From the NCBI RefSeq assembly GCF_000508185.1, contig NZ_AYOY01000154.1, positions 1 through 64,000 on the forward strand: 64,000 nucleotides of DNA. Direction: 5' to 3'. Position numbers and translations under genes: made by a program. The stretch is from Sphingobium sp. C100. GTDB taxonomy: Bacteria; Pseudomonadota; Alphaproteobacteria; Sphingomonadales; Sphingomonadaceae. Positions 1 to 8,260 of the stretch are shown here, piece after piece. The notes under the pieces were generated by a model, which ran no database searches, was not told where the DNA came from, and saw only the letters and a program-made list of their open reading frames with translations. Within the stretch, counting starts at the first letter, position 1, and each line of letters begins with the position of its first letter.

Positions 1-743
1 CCGCCAGCGCCGCCGACATCGCCTATGGCCCGCACGAACGTCATCGCCTCGACATCTATCATCCCCAGACCGACAGCCTCGTCCCCATCCTTCTCTTCGT
101 CCATGGCGGGGGCTTCCTCAAAGGGGATAAAGGCGGTGCCGACGCCTGGCCCAACGCCAATGTCGGCCGCATGGCGGCGCAAGCAGGCTTTCTGGGCGTC
201 GTCATCAACTATCGCCTCGCACCCGATTCTGTCTGGCCGGCCGGGTCGGAAGATGTCGCGTCCGCCATCGCTTGGCTCAGGACCAATGGCGCGCAGCATG
301 GCGGCGATCCCGACCGGATCATATTGGCGGGCACATCAGCGGGCGCCGTCCATGTCGCGGGCTATCTGCGTCTCGCCGGCGATCAGGCCATAAGCGACGT
401 GCGGGCCGCCATCCTGCTTTCGGGCCTCTATGGCTATACGTCTCTCGATGAGCGCGACACGCTCTATTATGGCGATCCGGCGCTTTATCCTGACCGAATG
501 CCGCGCGATGCAGTTGCCGCGACGAAGCTGCCGATACTGGTTGCCTGCGCTGAATTCGACCCGCCGCGCTTCCAGGCGGAATTTATCGGTCTGATGCGGG
601 ATCGGCTGGACCGCCACGGTGCCTTGCCGCGCGCGCTCATTCTCTCGGGCCATAATCACTACACCATGCCGATGCACCTTGGCACTGCCGACCGGCGGCT
701 CGCCGATGAAATTTGCGCCTTCATCCGCGACATCGCCGCCTGA
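1..743 (+). CDS. alpha/beta hydrolase (HSL-type esterase), 5' truncated by window edge
   Basis: The reading frame is open from base 3 at the window edge to the TGA at 741-743, so the N-terminus is missing. The frame shows an HGGGF oxyanion-hole motif, then GTSAGA around the nucleophile serine. An Asp follows in AEFDPP and a His in SGHNHY completes the triad, as in hormone-sensitive-lipase-type carboxylesterases. The natural substrate is unknown. It is followed after 25 bp by an exported GH1 glucosidase and another esterase, so deacylation of plant glycosides or acylated sugars is a reasonable inference. The fold call is secure and the substrate is not. Confidence 0.85.
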   Translation, partial: ASAADIAYGPHERHRLDIYHPQTDSLVPILLFVHGGGFLKGDKGGADAWPNANVGRMAAQAGFLGVVINYRLAPDSVWPAGSEDVASAIAWLRTNGAQHGGDPDRIILAGTSAGAVHVAGYLRLAGDQAISDVRAAILLSGLYGYTSLDERDTLYYGDPALYPDRMPRDAVAATKLPILVACAEFDPPRFQAEFIGLMRDRLDRHGALPRALILSGHNHYTMPMHLGTADRRLADEICAFIRDIAA

Positions 744-768
744 AAAAATCATAAGGAGAGAGGGACAT

Positions 769-2073
769 ATGTTCGACCGCAGGACGCTTCTGGCTACCAC
801 GGCCGCCCTGATGGCGGCGCCGGCGATGGCCGCGCGCAAAAGCGCCGATCCCGCCTTTCCCGAGGGCTTTCTCTGGGGCGCTGCCACTGCCCCGCACCAG
901 ATTGAAGGCAATAATATCGCCAGCGACCTGTGGTGGCTGGAAAACCAGCAACCCACGGTTTTCACCCAGCCCTCCGGCGACGCCTGCAATAGTTTCGAAT
1001 TATGGGAAACCGATCTCGACATTGCCCGGAACATGGGCCTCAACGCCTATCGCTTCGGCATTGAATGGGCGCGGATCGAGCCGGAGAAGGGTCTATTCTC
1101 CCAGGCGATGCTGGATCATTACAAGGCGATCATCGATGGCTGCCACGCCCGTGGGCTGGCGCCGATCGTCACTTACAGCCATTTCACCGCGCCGCGCTGG
1201 TTCAGTGCACAGGGCGGCTGGACCAATGCCGAAAGCGCCGATCTGTTCGCCCGCTATTGCGATAAGGTCACGCGCGCGCTGGGGCAGGGGATCGGCCGGG
1301 TCATCACCTTCAACGAACCCAATATCCTGCTGATTCTGAAGCCCATGCTCCCGCCGCAGGTGTGGGATATTCAGAAGCTGACGCTGGAAACCGCGGCGAA
1401 GCGGCTGAATGTCGCCAAATTCGTCAGCGCAAATGTTGCGGGACTGGAGGATTTGCCCGCGCTGCAGACGGGCCTGGTCGCGGCGCACAAGGCGGGCAAG
1501 GCGGCGATCAAGGCGGTGCGACCCGATTTGCCGGTGGGCATATCGCTGGCGATGCTGGACGACCAGGCCGTGGGCAAGGCTTCGATCCGCGACCGGATGC
1601 GAGGTGAACTTTATGGCGAATGGCTCAAGGTCGCCAGCGCAGATGATTTCATCGGCGTCCAGAATTATGAGCGCGCGCTTTGGGGTGACAAGGGCCGCCT
1701 GCCTGCGCCCGCCGGTGCGACCGTCAACTGGTCGGGTACCGAGGTGTGGGCGCCATCGCTCGGCGGTGCGGTGCGCTATGCCCATGAAGCCACCGGCGTG
1801 CCGATCCTGGTGTCGGAACATGGCGTCGGCACCGACGATGACGCGATCCGCGCAAAGTTCATTCCCGAAGCGCTTGCGGGTCTCAAGGCTGCGATGGACG
1901 ATGGCGTGCCGGTGCTCGGCTATTGCCACTGGTCGCTGCTCGACAATTTCGAATGGATCTTCGGCTACAAACCAAAATTCGGGCTGGTCAGTGTCGATCG
2001 CACGACATTCGCGCGCACGCCCAAGCCCAGCGCCGCCGTCTATGGCGCCATCGCCCGCCGCAATGCTCTGTAA
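769..2073 (+). CDS. glycoside hydrolase family 1 beta-glucosidase-like enzyme, exported
   Basis: A 434-residue protein hydrolysing beta-linked glycosides by a retaining mechanism. The N-terminus has a twin-arginine-like DRRTLL followed by a hydrophobic stretch and an AMA cleavage site, so it is probably exported folded to the periplasm. GH1 landmarks are the early FLWGAATAPHQIEG, the acid/base in TFNEPN (E183) and the nucleophile in VSEHG (E350). Typical GH1 enzymes have ENG at the nucleophile, so the Asn-to-His change is a small oddity. The ATG at 769 follows AAGGAGAGAGG. An upstream in-frame ATG at 619 lies inside the previous esterase and is rejected. The sugar specificity cannot be read from sequence. 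Confidence 0.88.
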   Translation: MFDRRTLLATTAALMAAPAMAARKSADPAFPEGFLWGAATAPHQIEGNNIASDLWWLENQQPTVFTQPSGDACNSFELWETDLDIARNMGLNAYRFGIEWARIEPEKGLFSQAMLDHYKAIIDGCHARGLAPIVTYSHFTAPRWFSAQGGWTNAESADLFARYCDKVTRALGQGIGRVITFNEPNILLILKPMLPPQVWDIQKLTLETAAKRLNVAKFVSANVAGLEDLPALQTGLVAAHKAGKAAIKAVRPDLPVGISLAMLDDQAVGKASIRDRMRGELYGEWLKVASADDFIGVQNYERALWGDKGRLPAPAGATVNWSGTEVWAPSLGGAVRYAHEATGVPILVSEHGVGTDDDAIRAKFIPEALAGLKAAMDDGVPVLGYCHWSLLDNFEWIFGYKPKFGLVSVDRTTFARTPKPSAAVYGAIARRNAL

Positions 2074-2086
2074 GGGAATGAATGCG

Positions 2087-3016
2087 ATGAAAAATCTCAT
2101 ATTCGCTGCGGCTTTGCTTTGCGCGGGGCCTGCCCTCGCTCAGGATGTCCGCATGGAGCCGGTCGCGGCTCCCGACCAGAAGGATGCGATCGTCCTTTAT
2201 CCGGACATGCCGACGCCGCGTGGCAAGTCAGAACAATGGTCGCATATGCGTGTGACGATCGGCGCAAACCGGAATGACAATCTGGCGGTTCGAAATGTCG
2301 TGCGGCCGACCATCACACCCTATCTGCCTGATCCGGCGAAGGCGACGGGCGCGGCGGTGATCGTCGCGCCAGGCGGCGCATTTGTTTCACTGTCCATGGA
2401 GAGTGAGGGGAGCGACGTCGCCCGCTGGCTGGCCGACCATGGTGTGACGGCCTTTGTCCTCAAATACCGGCTCAATGAGACCCCGCGCGATGATGGCGGT
2501 TTTCTGAAGATGATGGGCGAACGCTTCGCCGATGCGGCAAAGGGCGATCCGGCCGAGGAGGTGAAGGAACCACGCGCTACGCAGGATGCGCTCAAAGCGC
2601 TCGACATCGTCCGCGCGCGCGCCGGGGCATTTCATGTCGATCCTGCGCGCGTCGGCATGATTGGCTTTTCCGCCGGCGCTATGACCGCGCTGAATGCCGC
2701 GTTGGAAGGCCCGGATGGTCAGCGTCCGGCCTTTATCGGCTATGTCTACGGCCCGATGGCATCTGTCGCCGTTCCGGCCGACGCCCCGCCCATGTTCGCC
2801 GCGATCGCCATGGATGACGGTCTTTTCGCAAAACAGGGTTTCGGAATCGTGGAAGCCTGGCGGCAGATGGGACGGCCGGTCGAACTGCACGCTTATGAAC
2901 GTGGGGATCACGGATTTGGGGCGGGGCGGCCCGGCACGACGACGACAGGCGTGCTGCCGCAATTCCTGGCATGGATGGATATGCACGGCCTTCTTGCTGC
3001 GCCGACCGCCCAGTGA
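2087..3016 (+). CDS. secreted alpha/beta hydrolase (acetyl-esterase/BD-FAE-like)
   Basis: A 309-residue protein with a clear signal peptide ending in ALAQ. It carries APGGAF as oxyanion region, IGFSAGA with the nucleophile serine, and a C-terminal GDHGFG with the catalytic histidine. This pattern matches xylanase-associated acetyl esterases that deacetylate hemicellulose or acetylated oligosaccharides. The ATG at 2087 was chosen because it follows AAGGGA by nine bases and begins the signal peptide; an in-frame ATG at 2078 adds only three residues. It lies 13 bp after the GH1 gene and overlaps the next gene by four bases, so it is co-transcribed with both. The substrate is inferred from context. 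Confidence 0.82.
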   Translation: MKNLIFAAALLCAGPALAQDVRMEPVAAPDQKDAIVLYPDMPTPRGKSEQWSHMRVTIGANRNDNLAVRNVVRPTITPYLPDPAKATGAAVIVAPGGAFVSLSMESEGSDVARWLADHGVTAFVLKYRLNETPRDDGGFLKMMGERFADAAKGDPAEEVKEPRATQDALKALDIVRARAGAFHVDPARVGMIGFSAGAMTALNAALEGPDGQRPAFIGYVYGPMASVAVPADAPPMFAAIAMDDGLFAKQGFGIVEAWRQMGRPVELHAYERGDHGFGAGRPGTTTTGVLPQFLAWMDMHGLLAAPTAQ

Positions 3017-3465
3017 CCACGGGCATTTCCATCGCGCGTGAAGCCGCGATCAGCTTCGTCATCAACGCCTTGCTCAGCGTCGTTTTCTTTCTGGGCGTTT
3101 TCGGGCTGGAAAGCCGCCCGCTCAGTTGGAGCGCGCCTGACGGGTTGGGGCTGGACTTCGTGCCGCAGAGCATCGCCGTGGCGCTTATGAGCGCGCTTGT
3201 ACCATCGCTCATCGCGCGCCGACGACTGGACCACGCGCCAGCGGTGCGGACCATTTTGCTGCGCGGCGCACTGTTCGCCCTGATCGGCGCCGCGCTCGGC
3301 GCAACGCTTGCCTTTTCCATTGGCGGCGATCGGGTTCGCACCATCGGCTGGGGCGCGGCTCTGATTATGAAGATTGCCTATGGCGGCTTTCTGGGCGCGC
3401 TTGTCGCGTCCGTGGCGTTGCGACGGCTTGTGTCTTCGACCGCCTCGGCGTCGCATAAGATTTGA
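3013..3465 (+). CDS. small integral membrane protein, function unknown
   Basis: A 150-residue hydrophobic protein with about four membrane segments (residues about 12-30, 48-63, 76-96 and 112-132). The likely start is GTG at 3013, whose TG is shared with the TGA stop of the preceding esterase (GTGA overlap), giving translational coupling. A longer reading from ATG 2971 would begin inside the esterase and is less likely. I recognise no family. Its place between exported hydrolases and a rhamnosidase suggests an accessory membrane role in the same locus, but no catalytic or transport motif supports a specific function. Confidence 0.7.
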   Translation: MTTGISIAREAAISFVINALLSVVFFLGVFGLESRPLSWSAPDGLGLDFVPQSIAVALMSALVPSLIARRRLDHAPAVRTILLRGALFALIGAALGATLAFSIGGDRVRTIGWGAALIMKIAYGGFLGALVASVALRRLVSSTASASHKI

Positions 3466-3481
3466 ACATAAGGATGATCCG

Positions 3482-6400
3482 TTGATCAAAGCCCGCACCC
3501 TTCGCCTGGTCGCTCTGCTGGCCTGCACTGCCATTGGGACGCCGTCGCTGGCAGACGAGCTGGCGGAGGGCTTCCGCAATCCGCCGCAGTCTGCGCGCCC
3601 GCGCGTTTGGTGGCATTGGATGAATGGCAATGTGACCAAGGAGGGGATCGACAAGGATCTCGACTGGATGGCGCGCATGGGCATCGGCGGCGTCCAGAAT
3701 TTCGACGCCAATCTTCAAACGCCGCAGATTGTCGAGCAGCGGCTCACCTATATGACCGACGGGTGGAAGGACGCCTTCCGCCACGCCGTGCACACCGCCG
3801 ACGCCAAGGGGTTGGAATTCGCCATCGCCGCGTCGCCCGGCTGGAGCGAGACCGGCGGCCCTTGGGTCAAGCCGCAGGATGGCATGAAGAAGCTAGTCTG
3901 GAGCGAGACCGACCTGCACGGCGGCCAGCGCTTAAAGGGCGCCTTGCCGCCGCCCCCCGCCATCACCGGTCCGTTCCAGAGCGCGAAGTTCAGCGATCCG
4001 CTCAGCGGTGGCGAGGCAGGAGCGCTGCCCGGCTTCTACGCCGATGCGCGCATTCTCGCCTATCCGGTAAAGGCTGTCACCCTGCCGCAGCCCCGCGTCA
4101 GCCAAGCTGACGGCACGCCGCTCGACGCCACGCCCTTGCGCGACAATGACCTTGAAACCGTGGCGCAAGTCGTGAAGGGCGACGCCGCCCATCCCGGCGC
4201 GCTGATCCTGGACTATGGCAAGCCGGTTACGATCCGGTCCGCCAGCCTGTTCGTGCCCCATGCCCGGCCGCCCTTTGGCGATCCGGCTTACCGCCCGACG
4301 TTGGAAGCGCAGACGGCTCAGGGCTGGCGCGCGATGGGCCGTTTCACCCTGACGGAAGTCGCCTCCACCATTGCCTTTCCACCGGTGACGGCGCAGCGGT
4401 TCCGCCTGACCCTCTCGCCCAATGAGGCGCCCAGGTCGCCGGGACTGGGCGATGGCGCGCCCGGCGCGGTCATGATCGATGTCTTCGCACGTCCCGACAG
4501 CCCGACGCTGGGCATTGGCGACTTCCGCCTCTCGGCCGAAGCCAAAATCGATCAATTTGAAGTCAAGGCCGGCTATGCGATCGTGCCAGACTATAACAGT
4601 TTGAGTGACGGCATCGGGGATGGGCCTGCAATCGACCCGGCCCAGCTTCTCGATCTCACCGACCGCCTGCGCGCCGATGGCACACTCGACTGGACCGCAC
4701 CCGGCGGCAGCGATTGGCGGATCGTACGCATGGGCTATTCACTAACCGGCAAGACCAACCATCCCGCCACGCCCGAAGCTACTGGCCTGGAAGTCGATAA
4801 ATATGATGCGGCCGCCGTCCGCCGCTATCTTGAAACCTATATTGGCATGTATCGTGACACGGTGGGCGGGGAATGGATTGGTCAAAAGGGCATCCGCGCC
4901 CTTCTTACCGATAGTATAGAGGTTGGCGCGTCCAACTGGACTCGGCGCATGGTGGAGGAGTTCAAGGCGCGGCGCGGCTATGATCCGGTGCCTTTCCTCC
5001 CCACGCTGACGGGCGCAGTTGTCAGCTCCGCAGCGCGCAGCGACGCTTTCCTTCATGATTATCGCCAGACTCTGGCCGATTTGGTCGCTGATGCCCATTA
5101 TGGCACAGTGGCTACGGTCGCGCACGAAAATGGCTTGATAGTCTATGGCGAGGCGCTGGAAAATGGCCGCCCGGTGCTGGGTGATGACCTGGCCATGCGC
5201 GCCCATACCGACGTGCCGATGGCGGCGATGTGGACCTTCAATCGCGGCGCCGCGCCGCGCCCGACGCTCATCGGCGACATGAAGGGGGCCGCCTCGGTCG
5301 CCCATATCTACGGCCAGAATATCGTGTCGGCCGAATCCATGACCTCCGCCTTCGCGCCGTGGGCCTTTGCTCCGTCGGACCTCAAGCGCGTGATCGATCT
5401 GGAATTTGCATCTGGCGTCAACCGGCCGATCGTCCACACATCGGTCCACCAGCCGGTCGATGACAAGCAGCCCGGCCTCAGCCTCATGATCTTTGGTCAA
5501 TATTTCAATCGGCATGAAAGCTGGGCCGACATGGCTAAGCCCTGGGTCGAGTACATGTCCCGCACCGGCTATTTGCTCCAGCAGGGTCGCGACCATGCCG
5601 ACCTGGCCTATTTCTACGGTGAGGATGCGCCGATCACCGCGCTGTTCGAACAGGGCGTGCCCGCCGATTTGCCGGTCCGCTACGCCTATGATTTCGTCAA
5701 CGCCGACGTCCTTGCCAACCGCATGAACGTCGACAATGGCGAACTGGTCGCTGGCGAGGCGCGCTATCGCGCCCTCTATTTGGGCGGGTCGAGCCGGGTG
5801 ATGACCTTGGCGACATTGCGACGCATCGCCGCCCTGGTCGAAGCTGGCGCGACCGTCATCGGCAGCGCGCCCGAACGCGCACCGGGCCTTCAGGATGACG
5901 CCACGGCTTTCAAGGCGCTGGTTGCTCAGCTTTGGCAAGGCCAGGCAATGGCCAAGGGCCGGGTGATAGCCAGTGAGGACGCGGAAGCGGCGCTTGCCAG
6001 TATTGGCGTCGGGCCGGACTTTCGTATCAGCGACGGCGCTGCCGATACAGACTATCGCTTTGTTCATCGCAGGCTTGCCGATGGCGACCTCTATTTTGTC
6101 AACAACCGCACTGCCACGGCCGGCCGGATCGAGGCGCGCTTCCGCGTGACCGGGAAACAGCCTGAAATCTGGCGCGCGATCGACGGCACGGCGAAACCGG
6201 TCTCCTACCGGACCGATGGCGCCGAGACGGTGATCCCGCTCGATGTCGGCGCAGAGGACGCCTTCTTCATCCTCTTCCGCAACCCTGCAAAGGCGCGCGC
6301 CGCCACAATCGCGGGCAAGGCTATGCGACCGGTGGGAAGGCTCGCCAATCCTTGGACGGTCCGCTTCCAGCCCGGCCGGGGTGCTCCGGCGCAGATCGTC

Positions 6401-6817
6401 ATGCCGACGCTCAGGCCGCTTGAGAGCAACGCCGACAAAGGCGTGCGCTATTTTTCCGGGACGGCGACCTACAGCACACGCTTCAGCGTACCGAAAGGGA
6501 TGAAGCCCGGCGCGCCGCTCTGGATTGACCTAGGGACGATCGGTGACCTCGCCGAAGTCCGCGTCAATGGGCAGTTCGCCGGCACCAGCTGGTTCGCGCC
6601 TTATCGTCTCGACATTGGCGATCTTGTGAAGCCGGGCGTCAATGATCTGGAGATCAAGGTCGCAAACCTGTGGGTCAATCGCCTGATCGGCGATCAGCAG
6701 CCCGGCGCGGAGAAGATCACCTTCACCGCTGCCCCGACCTATCGACCGGATGCGCCGCTGCGACCATCGGGTCTGATCGGGCCGGTCACACTTCAGGCGG
6801 AAACCGACATGCCCTGA
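3482..6817 (+). CDS. alpha-L-rhamnosidase, glycoside hydrolase family 106
   Basis: A large secreted protein of 1111 residues. It begins with a signal peptide ending SLADE and the mature domain opens with RPRVWWHWMNGN, GIGGVQNFDAN and a SPGWSETGGPW segment typical of GH106. The C-terminus has a jelly-roll/GH2-like sandwich (about residues 985-1100, with GTSWFAPYRLDIGDLV). GH106 enzymes remove terminal alpha-L-rhamnose by inversion, and a founding member came from Sphingomonas paucimobilis. The preferred start is TTG at 3482, seven bases after AAGGA. The ATG at 3374 would overlap the preceding gene and spoil the signal peptide. With the upstream esterases and glucosidase it suggests degradation of rhamnosylated plant glycosides. 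Confidence 0.87.
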   Translation: MIKARTLRLVALLACTAIGTPSLADELAEGFRNPPQSARPRVWWHWMNGNVTKEGIDKDLDWMARMGIGGVQNFDANLQTPQIVEQRLTYMTDGWKDAFRHAVHTADAKGLEFAIAASPGWSETGGPWVKPQDGMKKLVWSETDLHGGQRLKGALPPPPAITGPFQSAKFSDPLSGGEAGALPGFYADARILAYPVKAVTLPQPRVSQADGTPLDATPLRDNDLETVAQVVKGDAAHPGALILDYGKPVTIRSASLFVPHARPPFGDPAYRPTLEAQTAQGWRAMGRFTLTEVASTIAFPPVTAQRFRLTLSPNEAPRSPGLGDGAPGAVMIDVFARPDSPTLGIGDFRLSAEAKIDQFEVKAGYAIVPDYNSLSDGIGDGPAIDPAQLLDLTDRLRADGTLDWTAPGGSDWRIVRMGYSLTGKTNHPATPEATGLEVDKYDAAAVRRYLETYIGMYRDTVGGEWIGQKGIRALLTDSIEVGASNWTRRMVEEFKARRGYDPVPFLPTLTGAVVSSAARSDAFLHDYRQTLADLVADAHYGTVATVAHENGLIVYGEALENGRPVLGDDLAMRAHTDVPMAAMWTFNRGAAPRPTLIGDMKGAASVAHIYGQNIVSAESMTSAFAPWAFAPSDLKRVIDLEFASGVNRPIVHTSVHQPVDDKQPGLSLMIFGQYFNRHESWADMAKPWVEYMSRTGYLLQQGRDHADLAYFYGEDAPITALFEQGVPADLPVRYAYDFVNADVLANRMNVDNGELVAGEARYRALYLGGSSRVMTLATLRRIAALVEAGATVIGSAPERAPGLQDDATAFKALVAQLWQGQAMAKGRVIASEDAEAALASIGVGPDFRISDGAADTDYRFVHRRLADGDLYFVNNRTATAGRIEARFRVTGKQPEIWRAIDGTAKPVSYRTDGAETVIPLDVGAEDAFFILFRNPAKARAATIAGKAMRPVGRLANPWTVRFQPGRGAPAQIVMPTLRPLESNADKGVRYFSGTATYSTRFSVPKGMKPGAPLWIDLGTIGDLAEVRVNGQFAGTSWFAPYRLDIGDLVKPGVNDLEIKVANLWVNRLIGDQQPGAEKITFTAAPTYRPDAPLRPSGLIGPVTLQAETDMP

Positions 6818-6834
6818 CGGCTGGTCGCTTATCG

Positions 6835-6859
6835 GGAACTTCCTGCCGTCCTGCGCGCT
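6835..6859 (+). promoter_or_regulatory. candidate EcfG-type stress promoter before ku
   Basis: GGAAC at 6835-6839, 16 bases, then CGCT at 6856-6859, ending 20 bp before the ku start. The alphaproteobacterial general stress sigma factor EcfG recognises GGAAC-N16/17-CGTT, so this is one mismatch from consensus. It sits in the 62-bp gap after the rhamnosidase gene, where ku needs its own promoter. The predicted leader would be very short, which weakens the call. Confidence 0.4.
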
Positions 6860-6879
6860 GTGCCGCTGGAGGTTCGTCC

Positions 6880-7785
6880 ATGGCTGCGCGTGCTTATTGG
6901 CAGGGTCAGATCAGGCTGGCGCTGGTATCGATCCCGGTGGAAATCTATCCCGCGACCCGGTCCGGGGCGGCCATTTCCTTTCGTCAGATCCATGAGCCAT
7001 CCGGCAAACCGATCAAATATGAAAAGGTGGTGGCCGGTGTCGGCCCGGTCGATCCCGACGAAATTTTAAAAGGCTTTGAGATTTCGAAGGGCAATTATGT
7101 CCTGCTGGAGCAGGAGGAGATAGAAGCGGTCAAGATCGAGAGCCGCAAGACGCTGGAACTGGTCCAGTTTGTCGAATCCGATGCAATCGACGTGCTTTAC
7201 TATGAAAAGCCCTATTTCGTGCTGCCCGCCGATGATCTGGCGGAAGAAGCCTATGCCGTGCTGCGCGATGCGCTGCGCCGGACGCGCAAGGTGGGGCTTG
7301 GGCAATTATCGGTGCGCGGGCGCGAGCAGCTCGTTTCGCTCAAGCCTTGCGGGCGCGGCATGGTGCTCGAAGTGCTGCGCTATGCGGATGAGGTGACGCG
7401 CGCCCAGACCTATTTCCGCGGCTTGCCCGATACGCAGGCCGATGCCGACCTGCTCGACCTTGCCACCACGATCATCGAGAAGAAGACGGCCCCGTTCAAG
7501 CCCGAGGAATTTCATGACCGTTATGTCGATGCGCTCGGACAGCTGATCGAAAAGAAGAAGAAGGCCAAGGGCAAGCGGGTGATCGAGGATGTAGAGGAGC
7601 CGACCGACGCGCACGGCGGCAATGTCATCGACCTCATGGCCGCGCTCAAGAAATCGGTGGGCAGTGGTGGCGCCGACGCTGCGAAGAAGAGTGCGCCAGC
7701 GAAGAAGACGAGGTCGCGCAGTTCGCCGAAGTCCTCCTCCTCCTCCCGCAGCCGTTCGACAAGCGCGCGCAAGAAAAGCGCCTGA
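6880..7785 (+). CDS. ku: Ku, DNA end-binding protein of non-homologous end joining
   Basis: A 301-residue bacterial Ku. The homodimer threads onto double-strand break ends and recruits LigD. The protein opens with MAARAYWQGQIRLALVSIPV, the standard start of bacterial Ku, and continues through the conserved ring region. It ends in a low-complexity Lys/Ser/Arg tail from about residue 255, a known DNA-binding and LigD-stimulating extension. ATG 6880 follows GGAGG by seven bases. Four bases separate its stop from the mgtC-like gene, which in turn overlaps ligD, so the three form one operon. Confidence 0.95.
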   Translation: MAARAYWQGQIRLALVSIPVEIYPATRSGAAISFRQIHEPSGKPIKYEKVVAGVGPVDPDEILKGFEISKGNYVLLEQEEIEAVKIESRKTLELVQFVESDAIDVLYYEKPYFVLPADDLAEEAYAVLRDALRRTRKVGLGQLSVRGREQLVSLKPCGRGMVLEVLRYADEVTRAQTYFRGLPDTQADADLLDLATTIIEKKTAPFKPEEFHDRYVDALGQLIEKKKKAKGKRVIEDVEEPTDAHGGNVIDLMAALKKSVGSGGADAAKKSAPAKKTRSRSSPKSSSSSRSRSTSARKKSA

Positions 7786-7789
7786 TCCG

Positions 7790-8260
7790 ATGGAGCTGAA
7801 TGCCGCCACGCCGCTCCATGTCATTGACGGCCCAATTTTGTTGCGGCTGGGGGTGGCGGCGGTGCTGGGCCTGTTGCTGGGTCTGGACCGCGAATTGCGC
7901 GGCCATGCCGCCGGTCTTCGCACCCATGGCATAATCTGCTTCACCTGCGCGCTCATGACGATCAGTGCCATCGCGCTGCACAAACAGTTCAGCGGCGAAG
8001 GCAATATCGATCCGCTGCGTGTGTTCGAAGCGTCGGCCGCTTTCACCGGCATCATCGCCGCAGGCGTGATCGTGTTCAGCCGGGGGAAGGTCAAGAATCT
8101 CACGACCGCCGCGCATCTCTGGCTGGCGGCCATGATCGGCATCGCCTGCGGTGCGGGCCAGTGGCCGCTGGTGATCAGCGCAACGATCATCGCGGTCCTG
8201 ATGCTTACCTTGCTTGGGCTGGTCGAGGATCGCTGGATCAAACGCCGGGAGGACGAGTGA
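7790..8260 (+). CDS. MgtC/SapB-family membrane protein
   Basis: A 156-residue protein with four or five membrane segments and the MgtC/SapB signature: LLLGLDRELRGHAAGLRTH near residue 25, then LTTAAHLWLAAMIGIACGAG near residue 105. MgtC-type proteins act in the inner membrane and are linked to survival at low magnesium or acid stress, partly through effects on ATP synthase; no transport activity is firmly established. The start at 7790 is four bases after ku, and its TGA overlaps the ligD ATG (TGATG), so it is translationally coupled inside the end-joining operon. Why a membrane protein sits there is unclear. It is shorter than MgtC itself and lacks the C-terminal soluble domain. Confidence 0.88.
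   Translation: MELNAATPLHVIDGPILLRLGVAAVLGLLLGLDRELRGHAAGLRTHGIICFTCALMTISAIALHKQFSGEGNIDPLRVFEASAAFTGIIAAGVIVFSRGKVKNLTTAAHLWLAAMIGIACGAGQWPLVISATIIAVLMLTLLGLVEDRWIKRREDE

Noticed and set aside
4742-6067. 441-residue antisense ORF within the rhamnosidase gene
   Set aside because: High-GC codon bias produces long antisense frames. It lies wholly inside a well-supported GH106 gene and has no domain.
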